DNA from: Thiotrichales bacterium
GTDB taxonomy: Bacteria > Pseudomonadota > Gammaproteobacteria > UWMA-0217
Assembly: GCA_024763135.1 (NCBI GenBank)
Contig: JANTGD010000014.1
Location: 1-20,203, forward strand
DNA length: 20,203 bases
Reading direction: 5' to 3'
A program made the position numbers and the translations under genes. The notes under the pieces are model-generated. The model was not told where the DNA came from and did not search any database. It saw only the letters and a list, made by a program, of their open reading frames with translations. This document shows positions 1 to 8,585 of the stretch, piece by piece (the first letter of the stretch is position 1; the number at the start of each line of letters is the position of its first letter).

Positions 1-344
1 GTCACCTTATTGGTGATGAGAGGTTTTTCTGATTTGCCAGGTGCACCAAGAGCTTGCGTGGACTTTTGTGATCCAACTGAGGTTTTTAGGATTAAGCACC
101 CGGCAAAAATTGATCAATCCTGTGCAGCCTGGCAGATCGACGCTTAATCGATGCGCGCCAGGTCGCCGTGGAACCGGGTCTATTTTGTTGCCGTGTGGAT
201 GGTGCTGGATGCGTTTTGGAAAGACAGTGGGCTGCGGCTCCATGCTTATCAGCGCGTTGCTCCACGCAGCGGTACCCACAATAATCACCATCACGGACCC
301 CGGGCGGGGCAGCCGGTGGTCTGCTAAATGGGAGTACAGCAACG
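1..344. other. Leading region without a supportable gene
   Basis: I see no coding sequence here that I can support. Open frames exist on both strands, but their translations look like random composition, rich in Cys, Arg and Trp with no recognisable motif. A small hairpin lies at the very start (TCACC, loop TTATT, GGTGA, positions 2-16), followed by a short T run only after a gap, so it is at best a poor terminator for a gene left of the window. A CCCCG/CGGGG inverted repeat sits at 298-309, upstream of the gene that starts at 345. No convincing -35/-10 pair was found. Confidence 0.5.
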
Positions 345-1106
345 ATGGCGCTGGAGTTATACAACAAAGGCAACCACGCCTGTGTCATTTTTTCCGATCT
401 GGTCGTGGGCGAAGCGGTTCAGGCCAATCAGTTTCTGATCACTGACCATGGGCATGCAGCGCTGATCGATCCGGGCGGTGAGCTGACGTATACGCGTTTA
501 TTTATGGCGCTGCGGGATTATGTCAGTGTTACCGGGCTCGACTATGTAATCGCGTCGCACCAGGATCCCGATATTGTGGCTTCACTCAACCGCTGGTTGG
601 TGGGTACGGAGTGTAAAGCGGTCGTGCCGCAGCTTTGGGAGCGTTTTATCCCGCATTTTACGGCGGTGGGTAAGACACGCGGTCGGATGATTTCGATTCC
701 TGATCCGGGAATGCAGCTAGAATTAGGCAACATCTCGTTGCTGGCGCTGCCTGCGCATTTTCTGCATGCGGAAGGAAACTTCCAGTTCTATGATCCGGTA
801 AGCAAAATCCTCTTTTCCGGGGACATGGGCGCGAATCTAGCGAGCAGCGACCTGCATAAGCCGTTTAAAAAGTTGTCTGAGGCAGTGCCGCTCATGGAAA
901 GTTTCCATCGTCGGTATATGAATTCCCGCAAGGTTGCATTGTATTGGGCGAATATGGTGCGCGAACTCGATATCGAATGGATGGTGCCGCAGCATGGTCG
1001 TCCGTTTAAGGGTAAAAAAGTCATCAACGAATTTCTTAATTGGATCTCTCTGCTGGAATGCGGTGTGGATCTTATGACGCAGGCACATTACCGTTTACCG
1101 GGATAA
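345..1106 (+). CDS. MBL-fold metallo-hydrolase of the ODP (di-iron) type
   Basis: A 253-residue protein with the metallo-beta-lactamase fold of the oxygen-binding di-iron (ODP) family, best known as the N-terminal half of flavodiiron proteins. The metal-ligand pattern is readable: H72-x-D74-x-D76, then H141 (in a PAHFLH context), D160 (in FSGD) and H217 (in VPQHG). Flavodiiron proteins usually have HxExDH at the first site; here Glu is Asp and the following His is Ile77. There is no flavodoxin domain and no rubredoxin, so a partner would have to supply electrons if it reduces O2 or NO. No signal peptide is evident, so it is probably cytoplasmic. ATG 345 has a GGAG about eleven bases upstream and matches the expected domain start. 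It is separated from maf by a 500-base gap and is probably its own unit. The fold is secure; the substrate is unknown, and a sensory or hydrolytic role is possible. Confidence 0.8.
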   Translation: MALELYNKGNHACVIFSDLVVGEAVQANQFLITDHGHAALIDPGGELTYTRLFMALRDYVSVTGLDYVIASHQDPDIVASLNRWLVGTECKAVVPQLWERFIPHFTAVGKTRGRMISIPDPGMQLELGNISLLALPAHFLHAEGNFQFYDPVSKILFSGDMGANLASSDLHKPFKKLSEAVPLMESFHRRYMNSRKVALYWANMVRELDIEWMVPQHGRPFKGKKVINEFLNWISLLECGVDLMTQAHYRLPG

Positions 1107-1608
1107 TGTTCTCGCCGTGACAAGGCATCACCGTAGTCGATACTCGGCTTTGAGTTACTATCGATCGTTGCAGAAGTGCTTACACTCGTGTTCCCTAGTG
1201 CTTCCAGGAGAAAGGCGGGGTGAGCAATACACAACCTGCAATGATGGGTGGTCAGCGTACAGTTGCACCAACTCGGTAGCTGCTCAGATTTTCGCAATGG
1301 GCAAATGAGCTGGGGGGGCACGAAGTTATTAACAAGGATGCATCATAGTGAATCTTTCGCTGTCGTGTTTCGTACAAAGCCACGATTAAGAAAGCCGGTT
1401 AGTCCACGAGTGCAAGGCACAGAGCGCGGGGATGGATCATTCCCTTGCCAAGCGCTGCAGCACCGTAATCGCGGATTGAATGGCTACCCTCAGGGCGAAC
1501 TGAGCCAGGCTATCGGTGTGGTGTTTCGCTTGTTCGACAGAGCACCACGATGCCTTCACAAGTGCCTACCCGCTGGCCCGGCTCGGTTCGTCTTAAGCAT
1601 GGTTTGGT
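1107..1608. other. 500-base gap with no identifiable gene
   Basis: The stretch between the MBL-fold gene and maf holds no recognisable coding sequence. Plus-strand frames at 1117-1308 and 1248-1625 and a minus-strand frame at 1088-1321 are open but translate to low-similarity, Cys/Arg/His-rich sequence and overlap each other, as expected of chance frames. There is a run of seven G at about 1312-1318 and a GTGGTG/CACCAC pair around 1519-1550. It probably carries the promoter of the maf-rng-yhdP unit, but I could not pick a convincing -35/-10 pair. Degenerate remains of a lost gene are possible. Confidence 0.4.
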
Positions 1609-2202
1609 ATGAAACACACCACTAAGCCTCTCGTGCTTGCCTCACGCTCTCCACGTCGCGTTGAATTGCTTGGGCAGCTGGGCCTGATGCCCGTGGTGGT
1701 GCCAGCGGATATCGACGAGTCGCGACGTGTTGGAGAGTCTCCCGCTCAATACGTCAATCGTGTGGCACTAGAAAAGGCTGGTGCAGTGGCTGCACAAGTG
1801 GGGCATGATGCAGTGGTTTTGGGTGCGGATACAGCGGTGGTGGCGCGAGGTGAGATCTTTGGCAAACCCAGCGACTATGTTGCCGCGCGACGCATGTTGA
1901 GCCGGCTCGCGGGAACGACTCATCATGTACTGTCAGCGGTGGCGGTTGTCTGCCAAGGTGTGTCTTGGACAGCCATCTCTGATACCGCTGTGACTTTTCG
2001 TTCGTTGACCGAAGCTGAGATGGAATGGTATTGGAATACGGGAGAGCCTCGCGATAAAGCAGGGGCTTATGGGATTCAGGGCTATGGAGCGATATTTATA
2101 GAACGAATCGAAGGCAGCTACAGCGGGGTGATGGGGTTGCCTTTGTTCGAGGCTATGACTTTACTTGAAAAGTGTGGCATAACCCTCAATCAATCCACAT
2201 AG
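1609..2202 (+). CDS. maf: Maf family nucleoside triphosphate pyrophosphatase (YhdE type)
   Basis: A 197-residue Maf protein, which hydrolyses non-canonical or pyrimidine nucleoside triphosphates to the monophosphate and pyrophosphate in the cytoplasm. The N-terminal motif ASRSPRR (residues 11-17) is the phosphate-binding signature. GADT with D74 corresponds to the catalytic Asp of E. coli YhdE, and the C-terminal DKAGAYGIQG block (about residues 149-158) and GSYSGVMGLP loop are intact. These blocks resemble YhdE (dTTP/UTP pyrophosphatase) more than the YceF (m7GTP) branch; this is an inference from remembered sequences. Full length. No strong ribosome site precedes ATG 1609, but it places the ASRSPRR motif at the usual distance. 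The gene is followed after about 60 bases by rng, the same pairing as in enterobacteria, so the two are probably cotranscribed. Confidence 0.95.
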   Translation: MKHTTKPLVLASRSPRRVELLGQLGLMPVVVPADIDESRRVGESPAQYVNRVALEKAGAVAAQVGHDAVVLGADTAVVARGEIFGKPSDYVAARRMLSRLAGTTHHVLSAVAVVCQGVSWTAISDTAVTFRSLTEAEMEWYWNTGEPRDKAGAYGIQGYGAIFIERIEGSYSGVMGLPLFEAMTLLEKCGITLNQST

Positions 2203-2263
2203 ATTTAATTTGCCATGCAGTGGGAGCAAGCACTTGATATGCCGCAAAGTGGAAACTAATGCT

Positions 2264-3748
2264 ATGACGACCGAAGTACTTATCAACGTCACCCCTCAGG
2301 AAACTCGTGTGGCTTTCGTGGAGAACGGTGTTCTCCAGGAAGTGGCGATCGAGCGCATGCGGCGGCGTGGTTTGGTTGGGAATATTTATAAAGGCAAGGT
2401 CTCCCGGGTGTTGCCTGGTATGGAGGCCGCATTTGTCGACATCGGCCTTGAGAAGGCTGCGTTTTTACATGTTTCGGACGTGATCTCACAAAGCGATGTG
2501 ATTCGTGCGGAACAGGTGGAGGAAGAGGCGCTACAGCGTCGCGAACAGTCGATCACCAGCCTGCTCAGCGAAGGACAGGAGGTGCTCGTGCAGGTCGTGA
2601 AAGATCCTTTGGGTACCAAGGGGGCGCGTCTTACCACACAAATCACGATCCCCTCGCGCTACCTCGTGCTGATGCCTTATTCGGAGACGATTGGGATTTC
2701 GACCCGCATTGATCAGACGGAAGAACGCGATCGCTTGCGTGCGCTGGTGGAAGAGGCGCGAGGGGAACTTAAGCATGGTTATATTCTACGCACTGCAGCG
2801 GAGGCTGTGACTTCCAAGGAGCTGACGCGTGAAATCAACTTTCTCCAGCGTGTCTGGCATAAAATTCTTGAGCGGGAAAAAACCGCCAAACCCGGGACCT
2901 GCGTCTATTATGATCTGCCGCTGACCAAACGCTCGCTGCGCGATATGGTAGGGGAAGAATGTGAGCGCGTCTCCATCGACTCTCGTGAGACCTATCAGAG
3001 TATTTTGGAGTTCGCTGAATCCTATGTACCGGAAATCGTGGACCGATTGAGTGTCTACACCGGTGAGCGCCCGATTTTTGAACTCTACAACGTCGAGGAT
3101 GAGATCGCGAAGGCTCTGGAACGCAAGGTTATGCTCAAATCCGGGGGTTACCTGATTTTCGACCAGACTGAGTCGATGACCACGATCGATGTCAATACGG
3201 GTGGTTTTGTGGGTTCACGCAATCTTGAAGAGACCATCTATAAAACTAATCTCGAGGCTGCTCAAGCCATTGCGCGGCAACTGCGGCTGCGCAACCTCGG
3301 GGGCATTATCATTATCGATTTTATCGATATGGGCGAATCGGAACACCGTCGTCAGGTGCTGCGTACCTTGGAAAAAATGCTGGAAAAGGATCATGCGCGT
3401 TGTCAGGTATGTGATGTCTCACCTCTGGGGTTGGTGGAGATGACCCGCAAACGCACGCGCGAAAGCCTCGAGCACATTCTTTGTGAACCCTGCCCGTATT
3501 GTAATGGTAAGGGCTATATGAAGACGGCAGAGTCGGCTTGTTACGATCTGTTCCGGGAGATACTGCGGGAAACCCGTCAGTATGACGCACGAGAAGTGCT
3601 GCTGCTTGCTTCGCAGGAAATCGTTGATCTGCTCCTGGATGAAGAGTCGACCAGTTTGGCCGAACTTCAGGATTTTATCGATATCCCCATCAAATATCAG
3701 GTCGAGTCTCAGTACATTCAGGATCAGTTCGACGTTGTGCCGGTGTAA
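2264..3748 (+). CDS. rng: Ribonuclease G
   Basis: A 494-residue single-strand-specific endoribonuclease of the RNase E/G family. It matures the 5' end of 16S rRNA and takes part in mRNA decay. The S1 RNA-binding domain lies near residues 35-125 (GNIYKGKVSRVLPGMEAAFVDIG region). The 5'-sensor and DNase I-like catalytic domain follow, with the Mg-binding Asp pair as D309 (in TTIDVNTG) and D352 (in IIIDFIDM). C410-P-Y-C413 occupies the position of the RNase E zinc link. The protein ends QFDVVPV, close to the E. coli RNase G terminus and without the long RNase E tail, so it is RNase G rather than E. I chose ATG 2264 over an upstream in-frame ATG at 2210 because MTTEVLINVTPQETRVAF aligns directly with the E. 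coli N terminus; a GGAAA lies upstream. Neighbours maf and yhdP keep the enterobacterial order. Confidence 0.96.
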   Translation: MTTEVLINVTPQETRVAFVENGVLQEVAIERMRRRGLVGNIYKGKVSRVLPGMEAAFVDIGLEKAAFLHVSDVISQSDVIRAEQVEEEALQRREQSITSLLSEGQEVLVQVVKDPLGTKGARLTTQITIPSRYLVLMPYSETIGISTRIDQTEERDRLRALVEEARGELKHGYILRTAAEAVTSKELTREINFLQRVWHKILEREKTAKPGTCVYYDLPLTKRSLRDMVGEECERVSIDSRETYQSILEFAESYVPEIVDRLSVYTGERPIFELYNVEDEIAKALERKVMLKSGGYLIFDQTESMTTIDVNTGGFVGSRNLEETIYKTNLEAAQAIARQLRLRNLGGIIIIDFIDMGESEHRRQVLRTLEKMLEKDHARCQVCDVSPLGLVEMTRKRTRESLEHILCEPCPYCNGKGYMKTAESACYDLFREILRETRQYDAREVLLLASQEIVDLLLDEESTSLAELQDFIDIPIKYQVESQYIQDQFDVVPV

Positions 3749-3758
3749 TGTCGCGTAC

Positions 3759-3777
3759 GCCGGGCAGAGTGCCCGGC
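3759..3777 (+). other. Stable hairpin between rng and yhdP
   Basis: A perfect 7-base-pair GC-rich stem, GCCGGGC, loop AGAGT, GCCCGGC, lies 10 bases after the rng stop. TGTC at 3749-3752 can pair with GACA at 3778-3781 to extend the stem, leaving a bulge. No U run follows, so it is not a standard intrinsic terminator. In a cotranscript it could protect the 3' end of rng mRNA or mark a processing site, separating expression of rng and yhdP. Confidence 0.5.
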
Positions 3778-3841
3778 GACAGCCTGGGTTGTTTGTTCAG
3801 TGCGTACAGCAGGTCCAACCGGGTGACATGAGGTCGAGTCC

Positions 3842-6800
3842 ATGAAGCGCATCATCATTGGCAGCTACCACTGGAGCAGACGTATGGTACTGCTTGGGGG
3901 AGCGCTGTTTATTGCAATGCTGCTATTGCTCGCGGCGGTTATGCCATTGGCCAATGACACGCGCCAGTTTGTTGCCGAGCGATTAAGCCAAGTGATTGAC
4001 CGGCCGGTTCAAATCGGCGCCATCCATGCTTCCTGGATGGGTATCAAGCCTTTAATAAAGCTTAATGATGTACACATTCTGGATCCCAGCTCAAAGAGTT
4101 CGGCGATTCACTTCGACAGCATTCGCATCAAGATTAATCCAATCTGGAGCTTCATCCATCTACGCCCCTATGTCGAAACCCTCGGCATTAGCGGAACCCG
4201 ACTGACGCTGATTCGAGATACCCAAGGTGATTTCCGTCTGCAAGGTTTCAAACGTGTGCGCAATAATGCCGCAGCGCTGTCAATCCGCGATGTGCTCGAG
4301 CGTTTGCGCGGCGTCAAAGTGCATTTTAAAAACTTACTGCTTTTGTGGCTTGATGATCAGCAAGACAAAGAGTTCGAATTCTTCGCCAAGCGCGTTGATC
4401 TGTATGCCGGCTCAGCGGAAGTGGGTGCCGAAGGGGAGGTACTGTTACCTCAGAACATCGGTGATGCAGTCGGTTTCAAGGCCGTTGCCAAAGGGCCTTT
4501 CGACCGCCCGAGCGATTGGGACATTTCGTTTTACCTGCGTGGAGAGAGCATCGATTTGGGTGGCTTGCCAATCAAACGCCCAGGCGCGCTGGCACAGGTG
4601 GAGTCGGGCGTGCTCGATCTGGAGTTTTGGGGGGACTGGCGGCGCGCGACAGGGCTCGATTTGGAAGGGCATGTCGGGCTCTATGATCTGCGCATCAATG
4701 AGCCTGATGTGGGTAAGGCAACCTCACGATTCACATTTCTGGATGAATTCGAAACCAACCTGCGCCTGACCGGGTACCAAGAAGCCTGGCGTATGGACCT
4801 GGATGGCTTGAAAGTCATAATGCCAGAGAAACATTGGCTGCAGGGCGGGTTGAGCATTGCTTATGATGCGGCGAAGGCTCGCTATACTGGCGCAGTGGAC
4901 TACGCAGATCTGGGCAGTCTCGCAGCGCTCGCCACCGTGATGCCCGGGCTCGATGTGCGCATGCGGGAGCTACTGCAGCGTTTGAGTCTGTCTGGTGAAA
5001 TCTACAATCTGCGTTTTACGCTACCACGCAAGATAGCCGGTTCAACCTGGCTGGATGGCGCTTCCTCCCCCAATGCTGCACCACTGCATCTTTCCGGGGA
5101 GGTGGCCAATGCTGGGTGGGCACCAGGACCGACGTGGCCCGGCTTGAGCGGGGTCACGGCACAGTTCGATTTCAACGACCTGGACGGTTCTCTCTATGTG
5201 AAAAGCCAGCAACTGGGCGTGTATTTTCCACGCCTGTTTCAGAATCCGTTGCTGTTCGATCGCGTGTCTGCGAATGTTGCTCTGCGCAGGGCCGGAGAAG
5301 AATTAGAGATCGCCACGGATCATCTTGCTCTGGAAAATCCAGAGGTTGGCATCACTGGTACGGCTGTTCTGCGTCTCGGGCAAGCAGAGGGGTTGCCACA
5401 TCTGGATGCCGAATTGATTTCGCCGGGCATCTCATTGGGCGCTGTCAAACACTACCTGCCTGTCAATATTATGCCCAAAAATGCGGCCAAATGGCTCCAG
5501 CAGGCATTTGATCGTGGCCGCGCCAGTGATGCAAAGTTTTCTTACCATGGCCCGTTGCAACAGGCGGCGTTTAAACAAGGCGAAGCCAAGATGCTGGCCG
5601 AGTTTGGGGTCAGTGAGGCTGACCTGAGCTATCGACCGGACTGGCCCCGTCTGCAAGCGCTGAAAGGAACCGTGCGTTTTGAGAATGCACATCTTTCAGT
5701 ACAAGGTGGCCATGGCCATTTGTTTGCAACGCCATTGCGTTCGATCGATGTGGATATTCCCAATCTTTACCGAGGTGAGCTGCGTATCAAAGGGCAAGCC
5801 GACGGGCCGCTTCAGGATGGCGTGCGCTATCTTCGTGAGAGCCCGTTGGGCAAAGACATGCAGGCGTTCCTCGCATTGGTACAGACTCAAGGTAGAAGCC
5901 ATCTCGATTTGGATTTATACATTCCCTTGTCGCGTAAATTGCATAAACAGATGACATTGGACGGCGCGGTTCGGCTGCAACGCTGCAGTGCAGCGCTCAA
6001 AGGCCAAAACCTGCGTTTTTCCAATCTTCAGGGCACGCTGCGTTTTACCCGAGATCGATTTACTGCCAACGATCTTACCGGTGAGTTTCGGGGTGAGCCG
6101 GTGACGGCGAAAGTAGCGACGCGGGAGACAGGCATCACCGAGGTCGAGCTGGCAGGGCGTTTTTACGCCGACCAGTTGTTGCCAGAACAGGCGCGAGTGC
6201 TCCAAGCCATTGCTAAAGGCAGGGCAGATTGGACGGCAGTGGTTCAAATCCCGGGCCATGCCAAATCTGCTAAGAGGAGTCGCCACCCTCCCGTTGTTCT
6301 GCAGGTGGTCTCACAGCTCGAAGGCATAACGCTCAAGTTGCCGAAACCGTTATATAAACCTGCCGCTGAACCGCGTCGCCTGGAGGTCGAATATCAGTTT
6401 TTACCGAGCAATCCGCCGCTTACCGTGCGTTTAGGTAAGCAGTTCGAATTTAAGGCGCGCATGCATCTTAAGCCAGTATTCGGTGTGCAGCGAGCCGGGC
6501 TGGGGTTAGGGGGTAGCGCGGCAGAATTGCCCGCAAGTGATACGATTGAGGTCACAGGGCATTGGCCGGTGGCCGATGTAGCGCAATGGGCCACATCTCT
6601 TGCGCAGTGGCCACGCGACAATTCGCCACGTCCAAGTTTACTCGATCAGGTCACGCAGGTCGATGTAACGCTCGGTACAGTGACTGTGGGGGCACAGCAT
6701 TTTACCGATGTAGGTGTATCAGCAGCCCGACAGGCGAATCAATGGCGACTGTCGGTGGTTTCCGATGACCTCTCAGGGCAGGCAGTCATACCAGCCAGCT

Positions 6801-7756
6801 GGCCGGCAAGCCAACCCTGGCGTCTCCAATTGCAGCAGCTGCGATTACGAGACCGTCCCGCTTCGGAACCCACTGCAACGCAGACGGGAGGGGTTCGACC
6901 ATCGGTGTTGCCACCCCTCGAGCTGAACATCGATCAGTTTGAGTGGGGCGCGCGACGGGTCGAGCAAATCCATATCGTTACCCGTCCGCAGCGAAAGGGG
7001 CTGGTCATTCAAGACTTGACGCTTGATTCCGATGTCTTACAGGTTATGGCAACGGGAGACTGGACCGAGACGGGGGGCTCCCAGCGAACCACGATCGACT
7101 TGGTGGTGAAAGGGCAAAACGTAGGTCAGGTGCTTGCGGATCTGGGATTCGGTACTACGCTGGGGTCGGGCGTGGGTACGCTCAAGGGACAACTGGCCTG
7201 GCAGTCTGCGGCTTATGATTTCGATGTTGCGAGCTTGGATGGCGAACTCGAGGTGGATGTCACGGATGGGAATCTCAGCGACGTGGATCCCGGATTGGGC
7301 AGGATCATCGGACTGCTGAGCCTGGATCAATTGCCCCGCCGGCTCAATCTGGATTTCAAAGACGTAGCCGAGGCGGGGTTCCATTACGATCATCTTGTGG
7401 GCAGTGCGACAATTAAGCACGGTGATCTAGAGGTAGATACCCTGCAAATAGATGGGCCGCTGGCGAGTCTTTCGCTGCAGGGCCACACCAATCTGGTGGC
7501 GAAGAATCAAGATCTCAAACTCGAATTGATTCCTAAATTCAAATCCACGGTCCCCCTTGCTGCTGGCATACTGGCAGGGCCACAGGCCGGTGTGCTTGCA
7601 TTCGTATTCGATAAGTTGGCTGAGAGTATGGGAGTTGATATTAATAAAACTGCGATGTTGAATTTTGATATCACAGGGACCTGGGATAAGCCTGTTATCG
7701 AGGGGGTCAATGCGCAGGACGAGGCCGGCAGCATTATCGATATACCGCTCGAATAA
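3842..7756 (+). CDS. yhdP: YhdP family AsmA-like envelope lipid-transport protein
   Basis: A 1304-residue protein of the YhdP family (DUF3971/AsmA-like). In E. coli, YhdP, TamB and YdbH are large inner-membrane-anchored bridges that move phospholipid toward the outer membrane. A single transmembrane anchor lies near residues 15-37 (MVLLGGALFIAMLLLLAAV region). It is followed by a long periplasmic part rich in alternating beta-strand pattern and Asp/Leu/Gly repeats, typical of repeating beta-groove proteins. The C-terminal AsmA-like region contains the conserved DVDPGLGRIIGLLSLDQLPRRL stretch and the hydrophobic VPLAAGILAGPQAGVLAF segment. The size is close to E. coli YhdP (about 1266 residues). 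ATG 3842 has GAGGT about eight bases upstream. The gene follows rng as in E. coli and ends four bases before the oppositely oriented DUF2797 gene. Confidence 0.93.
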   Translation: MKRIIIGSYHWSRRMVLLGGALFIAMLLLLAAVMPLANDTRQFVAERLSQVIDRPVQIGAIHASWMGIKPLIKLNDVHILDPSSKSSAIHFDSIRIKINPIWSFIHLRPYVETLGISGTRLTLIRDTQGDFRLQGFKRVRNNAAALSIRDVLERLRGVKVHFKNLLLLWLDDQQDKEFEFFAKRVDLYAGSAEVGAEGEVLLPQNIGDAVGFKAVAKGPFDRPSDWDISFYLRGESIDLGGLPIKRPGALAQVESGVLDLEFWGDWRRATGLDLEGHVGLYDLRINEPDVGKATSRFTFLDEFETNLRLTGYQEAWRMDLDGLKVIMPEKHWLQGGLSIAYDAAKARYTGAVDYADLGSLAALATVMPGLDVRMRELLQRLSLSGEIYNLRFTLPRKIAGSTWLDGASSPNAAPLHLSGEVANAGWAPGPTWPGLSGVTAQFDFNDLDGSLYVKSQQLGVYFPRLFQNPLLFDRVSANVALRRAGEELEIATDHLALENPEVGITGTAVLRLGQAEGLPHLDAELISPGISLGAVKHYLPVNIMPKNAAKWLQQAFDRGRASDAKFSYHGPLQQAAFKQGEAKMLAEFGVSEADLSYRPDWPRLQALKGTVRFENAHLSVQGGHGHLFATPLRSIDVDIPNLYRGELRIKGQADGPLQDGVRYLRESPLGKDMQAFLALVQTQGRSHLDLDLYIPLSRKLHKQMTLDGAVRLQRCSAALKGQNLRFSNLQGTLRFTRDRFTANDLTGEFRGEPVTAKVATRETGITEVELAGRFYADQLLPEQARVLQAIAKGRADWTAVVQIPGHAKSAKRSRHPPVVLQVVSQLEGITLKLPKPLYKPAAEPRRLEVEYQFLPSNPPLTVRLGKQFEFKARMHLKPVFGVQRAGLGLGGSAAELPASDTIEVTGHWPVADVAQWATSLAQWPRDNSPRPSLLDQVTQVDVTLGTVTVGAQHFTDVGVSAARQANQWRLSVVSDDLSGQAVIPASWPASQPWRLQLQQLRLRDRPASEPTATQTGGVRPSVLPPLELNIDQFEWGARRVEQIHIVTRPQRKGLVIQDLTLDSDVLQVMATGDWTETGGSQRTTIDLVVKGQNVGQVLADLGFGTTLGSGVGTLKGQLAWQSAAYDFDVASLDGELEVDVTDGNLSDVDPGLGRIIGLLSLDQLPRRLNLDFKDVAEAGFHYDHLVGSATIKHGDLEVDTLQIDGPLASLSLQGHTNLVAKNQDLKLELIPKFKSTVPLAAGILAGPQAGVLAFVFDKLAESMGVDINKTAMLNFDITGTWDKPVIEGVNAQDEAGSIIDIPLE

Positions 7757-7760
7757 CCGC

Positions 7761-8585
7761 TCAAGCGACGGTCATGGTGACCTCATAACCGGCAAACTTG
7801 CGGATATTGATGACCCCTGTGTCGAGGATGAGGTATTGCCCTTTGATCCCCTGCAAAATGCCTGAGACCTCAGGGGTTTTTTCGAAATTGAAAGATTTTA
7901 CTTTGCTGGGGTAGGCAAGCACTGGGTAATTGATCTCCACGTTGTCAGCGTCTACCAGGGATTCGATCGATTGATTTCCAAACTCGTTGCGCAGTGATTC
8001 GAGCTCGGATGCAGTCAATGCAAGAAGTTCATCCCGTTTGGCCTTGAGATCGAGAGGTTCGGCGGGCCCCTTGAGCATGCGTTGCCACTGCGTTCGATCA
8101 GCCACATGAGACTTGAAGCGTACTTCGATCAGTCCCGAGAGTCGCCGGGAATCAACCTTGAATAGGGGTATCGCTGCACTCGCGCCCTGATCGATCCAGC
8201 GGGTGGGGAGCTGAGAGGCTCGAGTAATACCCACCTTGATTCCCGAAGAGTTCGCCAAGTAGACGTAATGGGGCTGAAAACAATGCTGCTGCGCCCAATC
8301 CGGCTCACGACAAGTTCCAGCTGCAAAGTGGCATAGCTCTGGCTTGACGATGCACAGGTCGCATTGTGCAAGGCGAGTGAAGCAGGGATAACAGTAGCCC
8401 TGGTTGAAGCTTTTCTTGGTTTTGCGTCCGCAATGGATGCAATGGATGGTGTTTGCATAGCGCAGCGTAATCGACCGCCCAAGCAACGCGTTCAACGGAA
8501 TTTCCAGAGCATCCAGACGCAGTGTGTACTGAACGGTCTCGTCCAGCGCCACCTGCATTTTACGTAAATGTCCATGTGCTTGCAT
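7761..8585 (-). CDS. DUF2797 protein with zinc-ribbon cysteines and GIY-YIG-like segment
   Basis: A 274-residue DUF2797 protein of unknown function. Three CxxC pairs lie close together (C49/C52, C65/C68, C75/C78) with further Cys at 85, 92 and 102, suggesting two zinc sites. Then comes YVYL (107-110) and KVGIT (117-121), followed by TRWIDQGA and an SGLIEVRFK stretch. This spacing resembles a GIY-YIG nuclease core with its Arg and Glu, so nucleic-acid binding or cleavage is a reasonable guess but unproven. The first ATG lacks a clear ribosome site; Met10 is an alternative, but family members I recall carry an N-terminal extension before the LRKMQ motif, so the longer start is kept. It is the only minus-strand gene inside the maf-tldE block and converges on yhdP with a four-base gap. 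Confidence 0.85.
   Translation of the reverse strand: MQAHGHLRKMQVALDETVQYTLRLDALEIPLNALLGRSITLRYANTIHCIHCGRKTKKSFNQGYCYPCFTRLAQCDLCIVKPELCHFAAGTCREPDWAQQHCFQPHYVYLANSSGIKVGITRASQLPTRWIDQGASAAIPLFKVDSRRLSGLIEVRFKSHVADRTQWQRMLKGPAEPLDLKAKRDELLALTASELESLRNEFGNQSIESLVDADNVEINYPVLAYPSKVKSFNFEKTPEVSGILQGIKGQYLILDTGVINIRKFAGYEVTMTVA
7861..7882 (+). terminator. Possible intrinsic terminator for yhdP inside the DUF2797 3' end
   Basis: CCTGA, loop GACC, TCAGG gives a 5-base-pair stem with a tetraloop, followed by GG and six T on the plus strand. Upstream AAAA can pair with the first T residues across a mismatch, as in many intrinsic terminators. It lies about 105 bases after the yhdP stop, within the C-terminal codons of the convergent DUF2797 gene, where no intergenic room exists. 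The stem is short, so efficiency is uncertain. Confidence 0.4.

Noticed and set aside
41..445. A 134-codon plus-strand frame overlapping the start of the MBL-fold gene.
   Set aside because: It overlaps a well-supported gene by about 100 bases in another frame, and the translation is Arg/Trp/Cys-rich with no family resemblance.
2210..2263. Upstream ATG giving ribonuclease G an 18-residue extension.
   Set aside because: The extra residues do not match RNase G proteins, whereas MTTEVL at 2264 aligns with the E. coli start.
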